A stretch of DNA of 60,000 bases from Lineus longissimus (GCF_910592395.1 NC_088326.1:6207001-6267000); one strand, 5' to 3'. Positions 24,430-35,827 are shown, counted from the stretch's first letter. Program-made: numbers and translations. The notes: a model not told the origin generated them from the sequence alone.

Positions 24430-25084
24430 GTGAAGGTGGAATGTTCGTGCAATTGACAAGAATGAACGTTTACAAAATATACAGTAGGTCTGTAGGCTGA
24501 CCTTGACCTGTCTTGGCCTCAGACTCCGGGACATTGTGGGACAGGGTACAGTATGCTTTGCCTGATTTTTGTCAATTTTGATTAAGTCAGGCCGGCCTTA
24601 AGTCCTGCGTTGCTTTTCCCCTTTTTGTCGACTTTGACTTGTGCATTGATTGTCATGTATGCAGGATAACATACACCAGGCCTACAGTACCAGTATAAAA
24701 CTACAATACAAAGACACAAGCATGTGGATTGAGAGTGGTAGAGGCCATGGCATGCAACACTTCAGTCCAGGCTACATGCTCCAGTCTAATGTGATGTAAG
24801 CCCTGGAGTTGTAAATGCATACACACTGTCGGTACATTCGAGTGTGCATGCAATAGGCCGGAGGAGCCAGTGAGTGCGAGTGTGACTGTAGTCTAGGCCC
24901 CAGAGCACGAAATGAATCACAAGGTGCAAAAAAGGGCATATCACGAACCTGATGTGGTTTGCTGAACATAATCAGTGTCCGCAAAGTGACTCGAACACAC
25001 AATAATTGTGTGTTAAGATCTTCAATCCTGCTCACCGCGTCGCACCGACTTTTCCCATGATTTACGTCTTCTTTGGTCAAGAGT
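24430..25084. other. No gene seen
   Basis: A 125-codon minus-strand frame extends from about 25149 to 24772, but it lacks an ATG start and its 5' part lies in the repeat at 25085-25830. I see no domain and treat it as chance. Confidence 0.45.
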
Positions 25085-25830
25085 CGGAAATGGATGGCAT
25101 CAATACCATCCCCAGTGATGTTAAGCGAAGATTTGATGGTAGAATCCAACTATCACTGACTGTGTAAACAAAATATCACATAAAGCTTGCAATGTTGTGT
25201 GCATACCGATGCTGTGTAACCTTACCAAAATATATGGACGGTTAAGCGAACTAAAGGTTTTTTGCGAGTGAAATTACGCTAAATGTATGAAGGGACATTT
25301 GTCTAAGTGAATCATTTGGTGTCCTGAACTATTTCACAAAATGCATGTAGTTGAATTACGGTAAAGTGGATGGTGTCAATACATCTTCCTGTCGTCGTTT
25401 TGCAATACTAGGCAGGTTTCGCAACCCGTACGAACGGCTAAGTGCTAATGATGATTGCCTGTGGTGTCATCATCATGTCATATGTGCGAATTCATTCACA
25501 CGACACGTACTATTAAGTCGGTGTTCATACTCAGCAGCAGAAGCAATCAGAAAACCTTTGAAAAACCATCCTCGATAATATACATTTACATCCTCTGTAC
25601 TTGGTAATTCGTAGCTTTTCGTATGCCGTTTTTCCTGATGCAGCGAGATGGCAGAATCGCCAGTTTTGGTGTCCTGCTATTGATATTGATTCGTCAGAAA
25701 ACATGAACGATATTGCCACAATAAAGTGTAAAAATGTATGCTTTATTGATTTTTAAAGCATAAAAGAAGGTAATGGATCGAGACTCAGCACGAAGTATTT
25801 ACAGGATGGAACAAAAAGGGAGACTTTTTA
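25085..25830 (+). repeat. Interspersed repeat R1, copy 1
   Basis: Matches 49766-50590 in direct orientation (ATACCATCCCCAGTGATGT; AATCCAACTATCA; TTCATTCACACGACACGTA; TGATATTGAT.CGTCAGAAA). The right part, 25390-25830, matches 55730-56130 in inverted orientation. Three copies in one window mark a dispersed family. No coding capacity seen. Confidence 0.75.
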
Positions 25831-27047
25831 CTGCTCAAAATTAGGTGTCAATAGTATGAACAAATGTACCATTATTGAATATGCTGAGCTACCGGTCCCT
25901 TGTAAATTTTATACTGAAACGAGCAGTATTGTGTAGACATAGAACCGCTAGTACAGTGCTTTGATACAACATTTTCAAAACAGCCCCTCACCGGAGGGTG
26001 AACGGTAATAACCAGTCAATGTCATTAGTCCTTTGTACGCTGAACTATGTCCGCTATACTGGTATGAAATGAAATTTTACCTCTTTTGAAAGCTTTCCTC
26101 TGATTGGTTAACATTGGATTTCATATTTCGGATTTCAAATTTCGGATTTCGAAGTTTGGATTTCGGATTTCAGATGAGCCTTCTGGGCTTTCGTAGGTAA
26201 GACACGCACAGTTGAACATTACAAATTTGCGTTCATTACCATTTTGCTGATGAATTCTTTGACTAAAGTTACCTTTGGTCCATTGTCGACCATCTTGTTG
26301 AGCCCTCCCAACACAAACTCAGTTGAAGCAATAACTCCCTCTTCAAAAAACCTCTGACTTTTAACAAAGGCCTTTGATATGTAATGGCCTACTTTGGGTT
26401 GGTTGCATGGCTGTGTCCATTCACGGCTGATCGTCCATGCACTGGATTTCGGTCTGAGAACATTTTTAGTTCCTGGACGTATAGTTAGTCCACGTTATTC
26501 GGTGAAAATGTGCTGTACCGACGTGGATCTATAGCAAACTGCAAACCTAATCGCAATCATAACTATTGTCAATGATATATATTGCTTGAAATACACCAGC
26601 AATCAATAAACAAAATTAATATTATCTATTTATTTATTCATTCATTCTTTCCATTCATACGAAGCGCACATTCAACTGCGGCTTCACATCCCTTCCTCAA
26701 GGGCTCATCTCAAAATGTCCTTATGAAAAAGACGACACAATTCGGTCTCCCCCTTCACCCCTCCCCGCTCTTGCAACAAAGCTAAACAAATGTCCCATAA
26801 TTCTTCAGAACATAAATTTATATCACTCTCAACCGCCTCCCTACCACTAACACCACATTATTTCGTCTTTTCCCCCTCCAATCAACCGAATCGATCGTCT
26901 TATCCCAACATCCAAATGCAATCTCACCCAGACAATTTCTCAATCCCCCTTCCATTCACAATGCGAACAATACCCCTACAATGAGGCGGAGACTCCAGAG
27001 TCTGCTAAGACTCAACTGACAATTCTAGTTTTCCATCTTTGTGGCTT
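25831..27047. other. No gene seen; short TTCGGATTTC array
   Basis: At about 26118-26175 the word GGATTTC recurs six times with 9-12 bp spacing, a small degenerate array. The remainder is unassigned. The plus-strand frames at 26582-26984 look like chance. Confidence 0.5.
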
Positions 27048-28064
27048 ATTTGTCTGCAGCTGATTTTTCTTTATTATATTTTACCCTTCTCACAACATAG
27101 TGATATGCTGCCCTAGTCCTGCGTCGTATGTCTGCGACCACCCCATTGTGGGGCCGTCCGTTCTTAACCTAAATAGTATGCCAGAAAAATGGCTTTTTCC
27201 CTGTGCAACTTCACCTGATCATTCCAGTCTGCTATTCCCTTCGAACACTTAGCATTGTTCTTTGGGACCATAACCCTGCCAGCATTGAGACACGCATCGA
27301 TTATGCTATTATGAAAAGCTTCAATTTCATCTTGATGCGTCTTACAAAAAAAAATTCTACAATTAATAGCCCCCACAGGTATAACAACCTGACTCAACAA
27401 TTCATCCAGAAAATTCCGATAATTTTCAATATCTTCGGCTTTCGCCTTTTCCCAGGAAATATCCTGTCCACGTGCTCCAGTCTTTGGACAATCCCGTGTA
27501 TTGCACGGGACATTCAGACCAAGATGCAGACTGGAATGATCAGACAAGTTGTGTCCACTGTGTACAACCTCATAATAATTAATACGTGTATACACACTCT
27601 CAGAAACTAAAAAATGATCAATCAAAGATCTACATCCGTTTGCCTTTCTTTCATATGTATAATCAACTCTGGCTAACTGGTGATCTAATGCGAAAAAGAG
27701 ATTTTCATCACGCACAAATTCCAAGAGCGCCAATCTATGCTGTGAGTTTAACCTAGACAGCTCAGTGTTCAGGTCGCCCCCAACGATAACATACGGAGTT
27801 TCATAAGCATGCAGTAATGCCGATGTTTCCATCAAAGTGTTTTGAAATTCTATTACATTTTGCTGACCCCCACTATCCGTGGGCATGTACATATTAATTA
27901 ATAAAATGTAGTTATCTAACTCATCAACCTTAATCTTGACCGCACAAACTCTCTTCGAATCCAAATCCACCGGGGTGACAACCCCTTTAAACTGTATCGG
28001 TGGAGCAAAATATTTCCTAATGCCAACTCCTTCTGGCCAAATATTCGCATCTAGTAATCGCGAG
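27048..28064 (-). pseudogene. LINE APE-type endonuclease fragment
   Basis: The minus-strand frame shows endonuclease motifs in order: INMYMPTDSG, VGGDLNTE (metal-binding Asp/Asn), SLIDHFLVS and NLSDHSSL (catalytic SDH). After a frame change near 27170 it continues as the usual linker (GRPHNGVVADI, then RRTRAAYHYVVRR) to about 27048. The N-terminal part of the endonuclease is missing: the frame passes directly from an ORF1-like tail into VDLDSKRVCAVKI. No reverse transcriptase follows. Truncated non-LTR retrotransposon of the CR1/L2/Jockey type, inactive. Confidence 0.75.
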
Positions 28065-28066
28065 AG

Positions 28067-29290
28067 TTAGGACTTTGGTACCCGAAGTCTAAATGACTTA
28101 CAAAATGCCTTTTCATTTGACTTAAGTTCAAGTTCTTTCACATCAAAACCTTTCCCTGAGATGTACTGGTTCAATGAATCAGCAGTTGTCTCTGGATCCA
28201 ATCTGAATATGAAAACGTCCTTATTAGGCTCCGGGCCTCCCTTAATCGCACAGTCAGATTTGCAACCAATTACAACGTTTCTGTTATTTCTTACTCTCTT
28301 ATTTCTCACCAAGGTGAACTCCTCACCAACATCACTTCCTTTAGAAATCAAGGAGTTGTTGCTGCCCCTAAGTCTCAACACAGACGGTTGTACTACAAGG
28401 TTTGAACTTTCACTTCCTATGCCCTTACCTCTGCCTAAACCACCGCCACCGCGTCGCCCACGGGCACTCAATCCACGCCCTCGGGATTGCGATAATGAGG
28501 TCGTACTCTGTAGTATATGAGCATAACTCACACTATCCGAAGTGTTACTCTCGGCTTTTGGTTCAGCAGCTAAATTCCAGTCGCTGTCCCTCCACTCATC
28601 AAGTTTGCAATCTTTCCACGAATCAATGGCAATATCACGCGCACCAGGGTGGACCGGACCAGTCCCCATTCCCCCCTTGCCTGTATCGCCTTGAAAGTCG
28701 ACCTTTGATTGGATTTCGGTAATCACTAAGGTGTTCTTGACCACCCTATCATCTACCGTACCTACTTTTTCTTCGAGTTTATTTAGTCTCTCGACAATCG
28801 AAATATTGTTCATTTCCCTCGGGAGGGAACGAGGAATGGAACCTAGATCTACAGCAGGTACTGCTATTACCGGCATCTTTCTAGCTTTATCAAGTGCATC
28901 TAATGCGTTGATTATGTCAATGGTATTCGATTCTTCTTCCTTCTTAACAATCGTTGTTTTCCTCGCCTTTAATCTACCTATCACGTCGCTGCCAACCTTG
29001 TCCCAAAGGAGCTTTTTTGCATTCATGATTTGTCCCTTAGTATAATAGTCTACGACTGCATTCTTCACTTGTTCGTTTGTGCCGGATTGTAGACCGTACC
29101 ACATATACGCCAGCAATGGATGCAGTATCACACCAAAATCCCTTTGCTTATCACTATCAACCCCGAAAGGCTCCTCAACCTGACCATTAGCATCACCGGT
29201 TCTCGCCCTAAAGGAGCCACGCGAGTACTGAGGTAAAAAGACTAGGTTGTTGCGAAACCAGGTTTTCTTCTTTCGAAGTTAGGTTTTCTT
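28067..29290 (-). pseudogene. LINE ORF1-like protein, ended by a stop in frame with the endonuclease
   Basis: The open frame runs from about 29283 (no clear ATG; the first residues read KKTWFRNNLVFLPQYSRG) to a TAA at 28067-28069. It contains a conserved segment ILHPLLAYMWYGLQSG...LLWDKVG, a coiled coil (NNISIVERLNKLEEKVGTVD), a basic Gly/Arg-rich region (SRGRGLSARGRRGGGGLGRG) and an RRM-like C-terminus (KDVFIFRLDPETTADSLNQY). I recall the N-terminal block from ORF1 proteins in marine invertebrate LINEs. The frame continues past the stop into the endonuclease fragment, so a single nonsense codon separates two parts that are otherwise in register. Confidence 0.7.
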
Positions 29291-29610
29291 CTGAAAAAAA
29301 CAAGTTTCATGGAAAAAAACCATGTTTTCTTCAACGAAACTAGGTTTTTTTGAAGAAAACCAGGTTTTTATGAAAAAAACTAGGTTGTTTTAATTATTAG
29401 TCAAATGGCTGGATGAAAACATCTTTTTTCTTTTTTCGAAACTTGGTTTTGAAGAGAAATCATGGAACCTACACTTTATCTAAAAAGAATAAGTTATTTT
29501 TAAAAACCCTAGTTTTATGAAAGAAAACCTAGTTTTCTTGTGTTGAAATTACACTTTTCGGGAAGAAAACCATGTTTTCTTCTTTAAAAACTTAGCTCTA
29601 TTGAAAAAAA
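29262..29610. repeat. Degenerate array of GAAAACC/AGGTTTTC words
   Basis: About a dozen interspersed copies of AGGTTTTCTTC, CATGTTTTCTTC and GAAAACCAGG alternate with short A or T runs. Neighbouring words are often complementary, so the array has many small foldbacks. It abuts the 5' end of the LINE frame. No protein coding beyond about 29283. Confidence 0.7.
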
Positions 29611-30470
29611 CTCATAATTTACTTCTCTTCACCACAGCACTAATCACAACATCCGTCCGTTCCCATTCATGCGTGACGAACTATTTGACGTCACTTGTCT
29701 TGTGTCCACAATAATGGTCTATGGTGCCTTATACGAAAGGAATGAAACCTTTCACTCAGAATTAAATGTTCTGTCACTAGTCTTTACACTGATAACTTCA
29801 AGTCAGAGTCATCACACACCAATAGTTCAATATGACCGAACAAATATCTCCGTAGTTTCCTCAACTCCAAACTCAAGTCAACCGCCATGTCACTGAACCT
29901 AGTTTATGAATTTTATGAATTTTATATACGAGGTAGGGGTATCAAAAACGTCAAATGTCAAACGTTAAATGTCAGGATGGGTTGTGCATATGAATTATAG
30001 GAGTAAAAAAGCCTAATCTTAGGATGATGTTATTCAAGCATATTCTCTCTGTCAGTATTGGCGTCTATTGCATGTGTATTGCATGTATGATATCAAGGAT
30101 GTATAGCACTCGTTTACCGACTTCAGGTAGTGACGTCATCATCAGATCTTGGACCAATATTAATGTTTTGACTTAAGCATTTTTCCCTTAAAAATGGTAC
30201 TTTCTATACATGCTCATTACTTTTCCGAGACATATATACCAAACATACCCAAACGCACTCCTCTGTGTCTGGGCAGCGAACGTTTCCTCTGACCTAGTCA
30301 GATCTATTTTGGCTTCCCCGCAAACAAGCTTGGGAATTCAAGAACTATTGATTTTTCTCCACTAAAAAAATATTTCTTCTTCTTCTCACCTCGGGAGCAC
30401 AAACGGTAAGGAGTGTTTCAATGAAATTCGAGACACATAAGAGTTGGGGGATATGAACGAAAATGACTTA
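29611..30470. other. No gene seen
   Basis: Short TTTATGAATTTTATGAATTT repeats at about 29903-29925 and a nearby GTCAAATGTCAAACG.TAAATGTC repeat. No domain-bearing frame. Confidence 0.5.
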
Positions 30471-30605
30471 GTCCTTTTTATCATAGATTACTTAATTTGC
30501 TTGAAATCTTTTGTTTTATGGCTAGTTTTTATGGCTAAATTTTCAGGGAAGGTGGAGAAAATGTCTTGCAACGACTTAAATTCTGAGAAATATAAAATAT
30601 TTGCT

Positions 30606-30618
30606 TCGTTCATGAAAT
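30606..30618. repeat. Target-site duplication, left copy
   Basis: TCGTTCATGAAAT; the identical 13 bp are at 35207-35219. The undisturbed single copy is in unit 2 at 38675-38687, where TTCATGAAATAATGAGCTC runs on without interruption. Confidence 0.85.
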
Positions 30619-31550
30619 CATATTTTTGACGTGGCAATGCGATGAGATGCGACCAGCTTAATTGGCTTGTGTGACCGTTGTGAAGACTCAAAAATATTCG
30701 CTTGATCTCTTAAACCGTGTGAGGTGTTGGAACTGACGTCAAGACGCAGTGGTTGACGTGATGCTGGGCCCCTTTATGACGTCATTGCTTTGAGACGGAC
30801 ATGACGTCATGCTCCTAGGGAGCATGGCGGCAAAGTTGCGTGGAGGTCTCACTAGCCAGTGGTGATCAGGTCAACATTGGTCCCCCTTAAAAAAAAGTTC
30901 TTCAATCTCAGGCGATTACCATGGATACAGATGAGCCTATCATATCGCTATTGCTGCATGTTCAAATGTCGGTGTCCTGGGTATTTTGTGAAGAGGTAGC
31001 TCTGACGATTATTTGAGGAAAATATCAGCTTCTTCTGTGCACGTCCGCAGTGACCAGGCCTCGCATGCTATGTATAGCTCAATCGGATGTTGACATGAAC
31101 TGGTTCCTGTCAGAGTGCACATGTTCTCAAGGTGAGACTTCGCGGTCAAAATGCTCAAAGAAAAGCCGCAACAGCACCCTATTTTGGTATCAAAATTTAA
31201 AATTGTTATTATTTGGCTTTCTCAAGGTGATAAGTAGAAGTTTATAAAAATATTATTTCACCATCCATGTTAATTGTCAAGTTATAAGGCGGCAAGGTGA
31301 AATTTTCAAAATTTTCATCGATGTACAGGGTGTCTCATGTATTGTGCTGCCCCCATGTTCTCATGACTGAATTACTTGATAACAATGAAAGCTGGCCAGA
31401 TGTATTCTAGAAGCGACAAGCTATTCAGAAATGTATAGGTTTATGTGTGAGAGTGATATACTGCAAGGTCGACAGCCACTTGAACAGGGGTATGCATGAA
31501 ATGACGCCGCGCCATTTGTGGAGCCAGGTAGGCCCGGCCATTGCACTGGC

Positions 31551-31640
31551 TAGTGAGACCGGAATGGCGGGGAGGCGCGTCATATGGGTTATGCCAGGGG
31601 TGGTGTGAACGGTTTCGCAGGAGTTGCTCATCAGACACTT
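31551..31640 (-). ncRNA. Candidate hammerhead ribozyme in the Penelope-like 3' region
   Basis: On the minus strand, CTGATGA (31634-31628) is followed by stem II GCA/TGC with loop ACTCC, then GAAA (31616-31613). Stem III would be CCG (31612-31610) with CGG (31561-31559) around a long loop, followed by TC with cleavage after C at 31557. Stem I pairs 31636-31639 with 31555-31552 (four pairs) after one T-T mismatch next to the core. All core bases are present. Hammerheads are established in Penelope-like elements, which raises the prior. The mismatch and the long stem III loop leave activity uncertain. Confidence 0.55.
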
Positions 31641-32000
31641 ATAAAGGCGATATTGATCAAGATGGGTTGGCCCTGCAGAGGCGGGCCGTGGACTGTTGAT
31701 AGAAAAATGTTCCTATCCTAGATGTGCGGCTGTGGGGAGTATTAAGGCCGCATATCCAGTTGACCTGTAAGTATTTTACACGTCGGACAGTCTGGGACCG
31801 GAATGGTCCCGATGTTGGTTCCAGGGGTCAATAGCTTGACGGATAGCCTGTCCTGAGTGGATAGGATATGACATGGAGTGTGTCGGGATACGGTTTAAGT
31901 AATGCTGCCCTTGTCTTTGGAGTAAGACTGGACGAACCCTGTAGAGTACACATAGGGAAAGGTTATTAAAAGACATGGCAATGTATGTGTACAGTACATA

Positions 32001-34400
32001 CTAGTCTAGGACATTGAGTCCCAGCGGAGCTACAGTGCGCAATCTATGGATCCATCTGATTTCGATGGTGTCCCTGAGTACAGCACTTTGGGGCGATTCT
32101 GGGTGGGCGTGGATGAAGGACAGGATTGATATTGAAACATCATCAATGCCTGCGTGGTTATGGCTGGTGAAGTGCCGGCCGATGGTGTCATCTTTGTTGT
32201 CCTTGGAGATATTGTAAAAGTGTTTTACAAATCTGTCCATGAGGCGGAGCTTGGTTTGACAACGTATTGTTGGTTGCATCTTTTGCATGTGATGTAGTAA
32301 ATGAGGTTACTGCTTTTGCATGTGATGTGCTTCATGGCCGTGTATGAGCGCGTGGTAGTTGTGCTGCCGATCCTTCCCATCAGGTTGAGTTTAGGGCAGT
32401 AACGACAAGAGGTATTGGCTCTTGGGCACGCGTTGCGGGAACCCGGAGGCAAACGGGTTGCGCCGGCAGTGGGGATTGTGGGTCCCCCTGATTGTGTTGC
32501 GGTGTCGGTGAATTTGGCTCTGACCAGAAGATCCCGGAGATTGGGAGGTTTTCTGTGGCCAAATGTGATGCGAGAGTCATGTAGTTGACGTGTTGCAATG
32601 GATTTCAGGAGCACGGGCCAGTTTTGGCTAACAATGCGCGGTAGTGCTTGGAAGCCCGGGATAAAGGTCGATATGAGGAAGAAATTGTCCTCAGTCGTCC
32701 CTGGTTGATCGTCCGTGTCCAGTGGGGCCTCATCTCTGAGGAGATTAGATCTAGAGGTGCGGTAGGCCCGGATGAGGGCTGTCTCTACAAGTGATGAAGG
32801 GTAGCCACGTCCATGAAGTGGCGGCCGATCATGACGGCATTTTCCTCGAAATCTGTGTCCAGGCTACAGATCCGGCGGATCCTGAGAAATTGACTGTAGG
32901 GTGTGCTTTTGAGGCAATGTCTCGGGTGCGCTGAGGAGAACAGCAGGTAGTTGTGCGCGTCAGTAGGTTTGCAGTATAGGGACGTAATGATATTACGGTC
33001 TTCATTGATGCTGACTACTGTGTCTAGAAAATTCACTGACTGGCTGGAGATTTCCGCCGTGAATTTGATTGTCGGGTGGCAATCATTCAGATGTTGGATG
33101 AAGAGATCCAATTCCCTGCGGCCATGTGTCCATATTTGGAACACATCATCGATGAACCTAACGCAGATGAGGGTTTTGTAGGTGTCATGTGTAGACGTGC
33201 GTCTCCTCAAAATGTGCCATGAAGATGTTGGCTAGGGAGGGGGCGACTTTGGTACCCATGGCAACACCTCCGGTCTGGAGGTAGTTTTCCCCATTGAACT
33301 CAAAGTTGTTCATAGTGAGGACTGCATCCAGGAGCAGGACGAGTGAGAAGTTGGTGGGTATTGTATTGGTGTCGCGGTGGAGTGCTAAAATGCGTTCAAC
33401 AGCCGTTTTCCCTTCTAAATGTGGGATGTTGGTGTACAGGGAGGTGACGTCCAGGGTCACCAGTAGTGCGTCGTCAGGGAGTTGGCCTATGTCGCGTAAT
33501 ACACGTAAAAGGTGTGTTGTATCCTTGATGAAGGATCTCGTTGTTTTGACCAGTGGTTGCAAGAAGCTGTCTACAAACGAAGATATTCGTTCTGTGGGGC
33601 ATCAATTTGCTGACATGATGGGTCGTCCCGGAGGTGGGAGGACTCCCTTGTGTATCTTGGGTAAGAGGTAGAATTGTGGTGTGCGTGGTTTTCTCTGAAT
33701 GAGATAGTCCTTGCATTTCTTGCTAATTTCCTTCCAGATATGAAGGTTATTGACAAGCAGTGAGACCTCCGATTGGTGGCGCTCAGTGAGGTTGGTGTCC
33801 TGTTTCGAATAGAAACGGGTGTCAGCTAATTGACGGAGGGCTTCCTTTTTGTAATCTGAAGAATTCATGACTACCAGAGCTGACCCCTTGTCTGCAGGTT
33901 TGATGACAATGTTCGGTAGGCGTTTGAGTTCTGTCAGTGCCTGTTTTTCGTCCCTGGTGAGATTTTGGGATTTTGGTGCAAAGCTACGTAACGTAGCCAA
34001 GTCCAGCTCATTCATGGAGATGAATGTCTCTAGATATTTAGGTCCAGGGGGGTTGAACGAGGATTTGTTCTTGAAAGTCCTCTGCTGGATCGGTGTAAGG
34101 CCGAAAGTAGCAGTGGCAGTGTCATCCGTGATAGTGTGGTTTGTAGGGGCTGTGTTCGGTTTGTATTCAGAGAAGAAACATTTCCGACGGAGGCTGACAT
34201 GAAATTTGTCCATGTCAGCTCGGGCTTCCGCTATGTCGGGTTCACCCGGAGTGGGACAGAAGTTTAGGCCCTTGGAGAGCAAAGATAGCTGTGCTGGGGT
34301 CAGGTTGTGCTGTGAGAGATTGACGACAGAGAGACTGGTTTCATTGGTAATAGTGTTGTTATTTACAATATCTACATTATTTCCAGTGGGAAAAGTACCC
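32001..34400 (-). pseudogene. Penelope-like reverse transcriptase with GIY-YIG-like endonuclease end
   Basis: Order on the minus strand: SLLSKGLNFCPTPGE; LPNIVIKPADKGSALVVMN; LPKIHKG; LVTLDVTSLYTNIP (first catalytic Asp); GGVAMGTKVAPSLANIF; RFIDDVFQIW (catalytic FIDD); PTDAHNYLLFSSAHP; RRICS; then LRDLLVRAKF, a Cys cluster (CRYCPKL; SSNLIYYITCKRC), QQYV and a tail ending WIHRLRTVAPLGLNVLD. These are reverse transcriptase and GIY-YIG endonuclease hallmarks of Penelope-like elements. Breaks: stop at 33602-33604, frame changes near 33190-33210, 32790-32815 and 32270-32285 (one base short after QQYV). Catalytic residues are still visible, so decay is recent to moderate. Confidence 0.85.
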
Positions 34401-34440
34401 TCCTGAGTGAGGGCGCTGTTGTTGCTATTGAGTGACTTGA

Positions 34441-35076
34441 TTAAGATTGTCTCAGTGCCTTAATAATTGCTAACTCTCTTGGTGAGAGTTGGAGTTGCTG
34501 GTTTGGGTTCTGGCGGCGACTTTGCTGAGGCCTAGGTGAACGCCTGCGGCCTTGGGTTTGGGAGATGGAGCGCTCTGTGTTGTTGTTCCTTGGTATTGGG
34601 GACCTTGAGCGGTTCCCTTGGGTGGCTTGCCTCGGTCCAGACTGACTTCTGAACGGGCGGCGGCTAGACTGGGTGGATTGCCCACGGCCTGGTCGCCGGA
34701 GAGGAAAATCCTGACTAGCCTCCCTAGCAGTGGACCTGGAGGTGGTGGCTGTGGGGGCTTGTCGGGAAGTGCTCGCTGTTGGAGCTTGCCATGAGGGGGT
34801 GACCATGGGAGCGGCTGCCTTCCCCGTGGTGATGTGCGTCCGGATATCGGAGTCGTGCGTTGTGTCAAGCGGGTCTACCTCCCTTCGCTGCAGAGAGGCA
34901 TGAAGGGTGGCACGGTCTCGCTCAACTAGTTTCTGTAGTAGTTCCTTGACTTTGGCGAAACCAGAGTTTTTACCGTAGATGGAGGCTACCGTATCCAACA
35001 GGGCATTCCCTTTGAGGTGGTCTCGGGTCGATTTCGCCGACAGAAAGTTGGCGGTGAAAGCCAGTCCCTTTTGCAT
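34441..35076 (-). CDS. Upstream basic ORF of the Penelope-like element
   Basis: About 211 residues: an N-terminal helical part (MQKGLAFTANFLSAKSTRD ... VKELLQKLVERDRATLHASL), then a Ser/Thr/Gln-rich stretch, then an Arg/Ser/Gln-rich C-terminus (RNRSRSPIPR; RRRSPRPQQSRRQNP) suited to binding nucleic acid. It ends at 34441 and the reverse transcriptase starts immediately downstream in another frame. Either two ORFs or one ORF with a frameshift. The role is inferred from position only. Confidence 0.55.
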   Translation of the reverse strand: MQKGLAFTANFLSAKSTRDHLKGNALLDTVASIYGKNSGFAKVKELLQKLVERDRATLHASLQRREVDPLDTTHDSDIRTHITTGKAAAPMVTPSWQAPTASTSRQAPTATTSRSTAREASQDFPLRRPGRGQSTQSSRRPFRSQSGPRQATQGNRSRSPIPRNNNTERSISQTQGRRRSPRPQQSRRQNPNQQLQLSPRELAIIKALRQS

Positions 35077-35206
35077 GTTTGCATTTGAGAGAGACTAAAT
35101 CCTGTGGGACTGGGTGTAGTTACGAAGGGGTTTTCTCCATTCCGAAGGCCCACTTGGGTATGGTGTCCATGTCTATGAGCTTGTGGAAGTGCACTGATCT
35201 CAAGGA

Positions 35207-35219
35207 TCGTTCATGAAAT
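35207..35219. repeat. Target-site duplication, right copy
   Basis: The same 13 bp as 30606-30618. Unit 1 sequence resumes here (AATGAGCTCTTTTCTTTTAG). Confidence 0.85.
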
Positions 35220-35827
35220 AATGAGCTCTTTTCTTTTAGGTAATTATCGAATGCCAACAAAATCGTTTCCGGACGAAACCTCCGTAACCGCTAATGTCGA
35301 GCGAAATGTTCTCGCTGTTCCGCAGATGACAGCTATGCCATCGTGCATCTATCGACTGATGTCAACAAAACTACTGACAGTAATGAAATTCCATCTCAAT
35401 GTTTTAAATGTGGTTTCAATAAATACATAGACATCGAACATGTAGAAACATCACTATGATCTGCAGCCGAAACCTTTGAAAATCATCTTCAAAAATCAAA
35501 GTTGTTCACAGGTAAAGACTCCTCACTTTCTTACACGCCTTACAACCCTGCTTTCTCAAAGCCAGAGCCCGGTTGTTCAAAGCTCCAGAGATCCACTATC
35601 TGGCTTGACGGGCGCTGATCTGAACTACCGATAACTTAGCTAACCGCGAAGTTTGCTCCGTTAGGCTTGTCGCTCTGCCATCGCTTTCACTGCTACCGCT
35701 TACCATGAGTTACCGTCAAGTTGAGTTGGGTCGCTAGTACTTAGCGGTTGTTTTGAACAACCGGGCATAGATTGCTTTTGCGCGCACAAACATGTTTTTC
35801 TCTGTATCCCACATCTTGAAAGTATTG

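Larger units (their letters stand above)
30619..35206 (-). mobile_element. Penelope-like retroelement insertion, 4588 bp
   Basis: The boundaries come from the 13-bp duplication and the empty paralogous site in unit 2. Read on the minus strand it holds an Arg/Ser/Gln-rich ORF (35076-34441), a reverse transcriptase and a GIY-YIG-type endonuclease end (about 34400-32001), then about 1.4 kb of non-coding 3' sequence with a hammerhead-like motif (31551-31640). The short inverted match GGTCTCACTAGCCAGTG at 30845-30861 (plus) and 31544-31560 (minus) suggests a partial inverted terminal copy. Several frameshifts and stops make it inactive. Variable-length target duplications and ribozymes are known for this class. 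Confidence 0.8.

Noticed and set aside
23879-24433. Two identical 84-86-aa plus-strand proteins
   Set aside because: Identity follows from the exact DNA duplication; no domain, no conserved start context.
24772-25149. 125-codon minus-strand frame
   Set aside because: No ATG start, overlaps the dispersed repeat R1, and the R1 copies do not preserve the frame.
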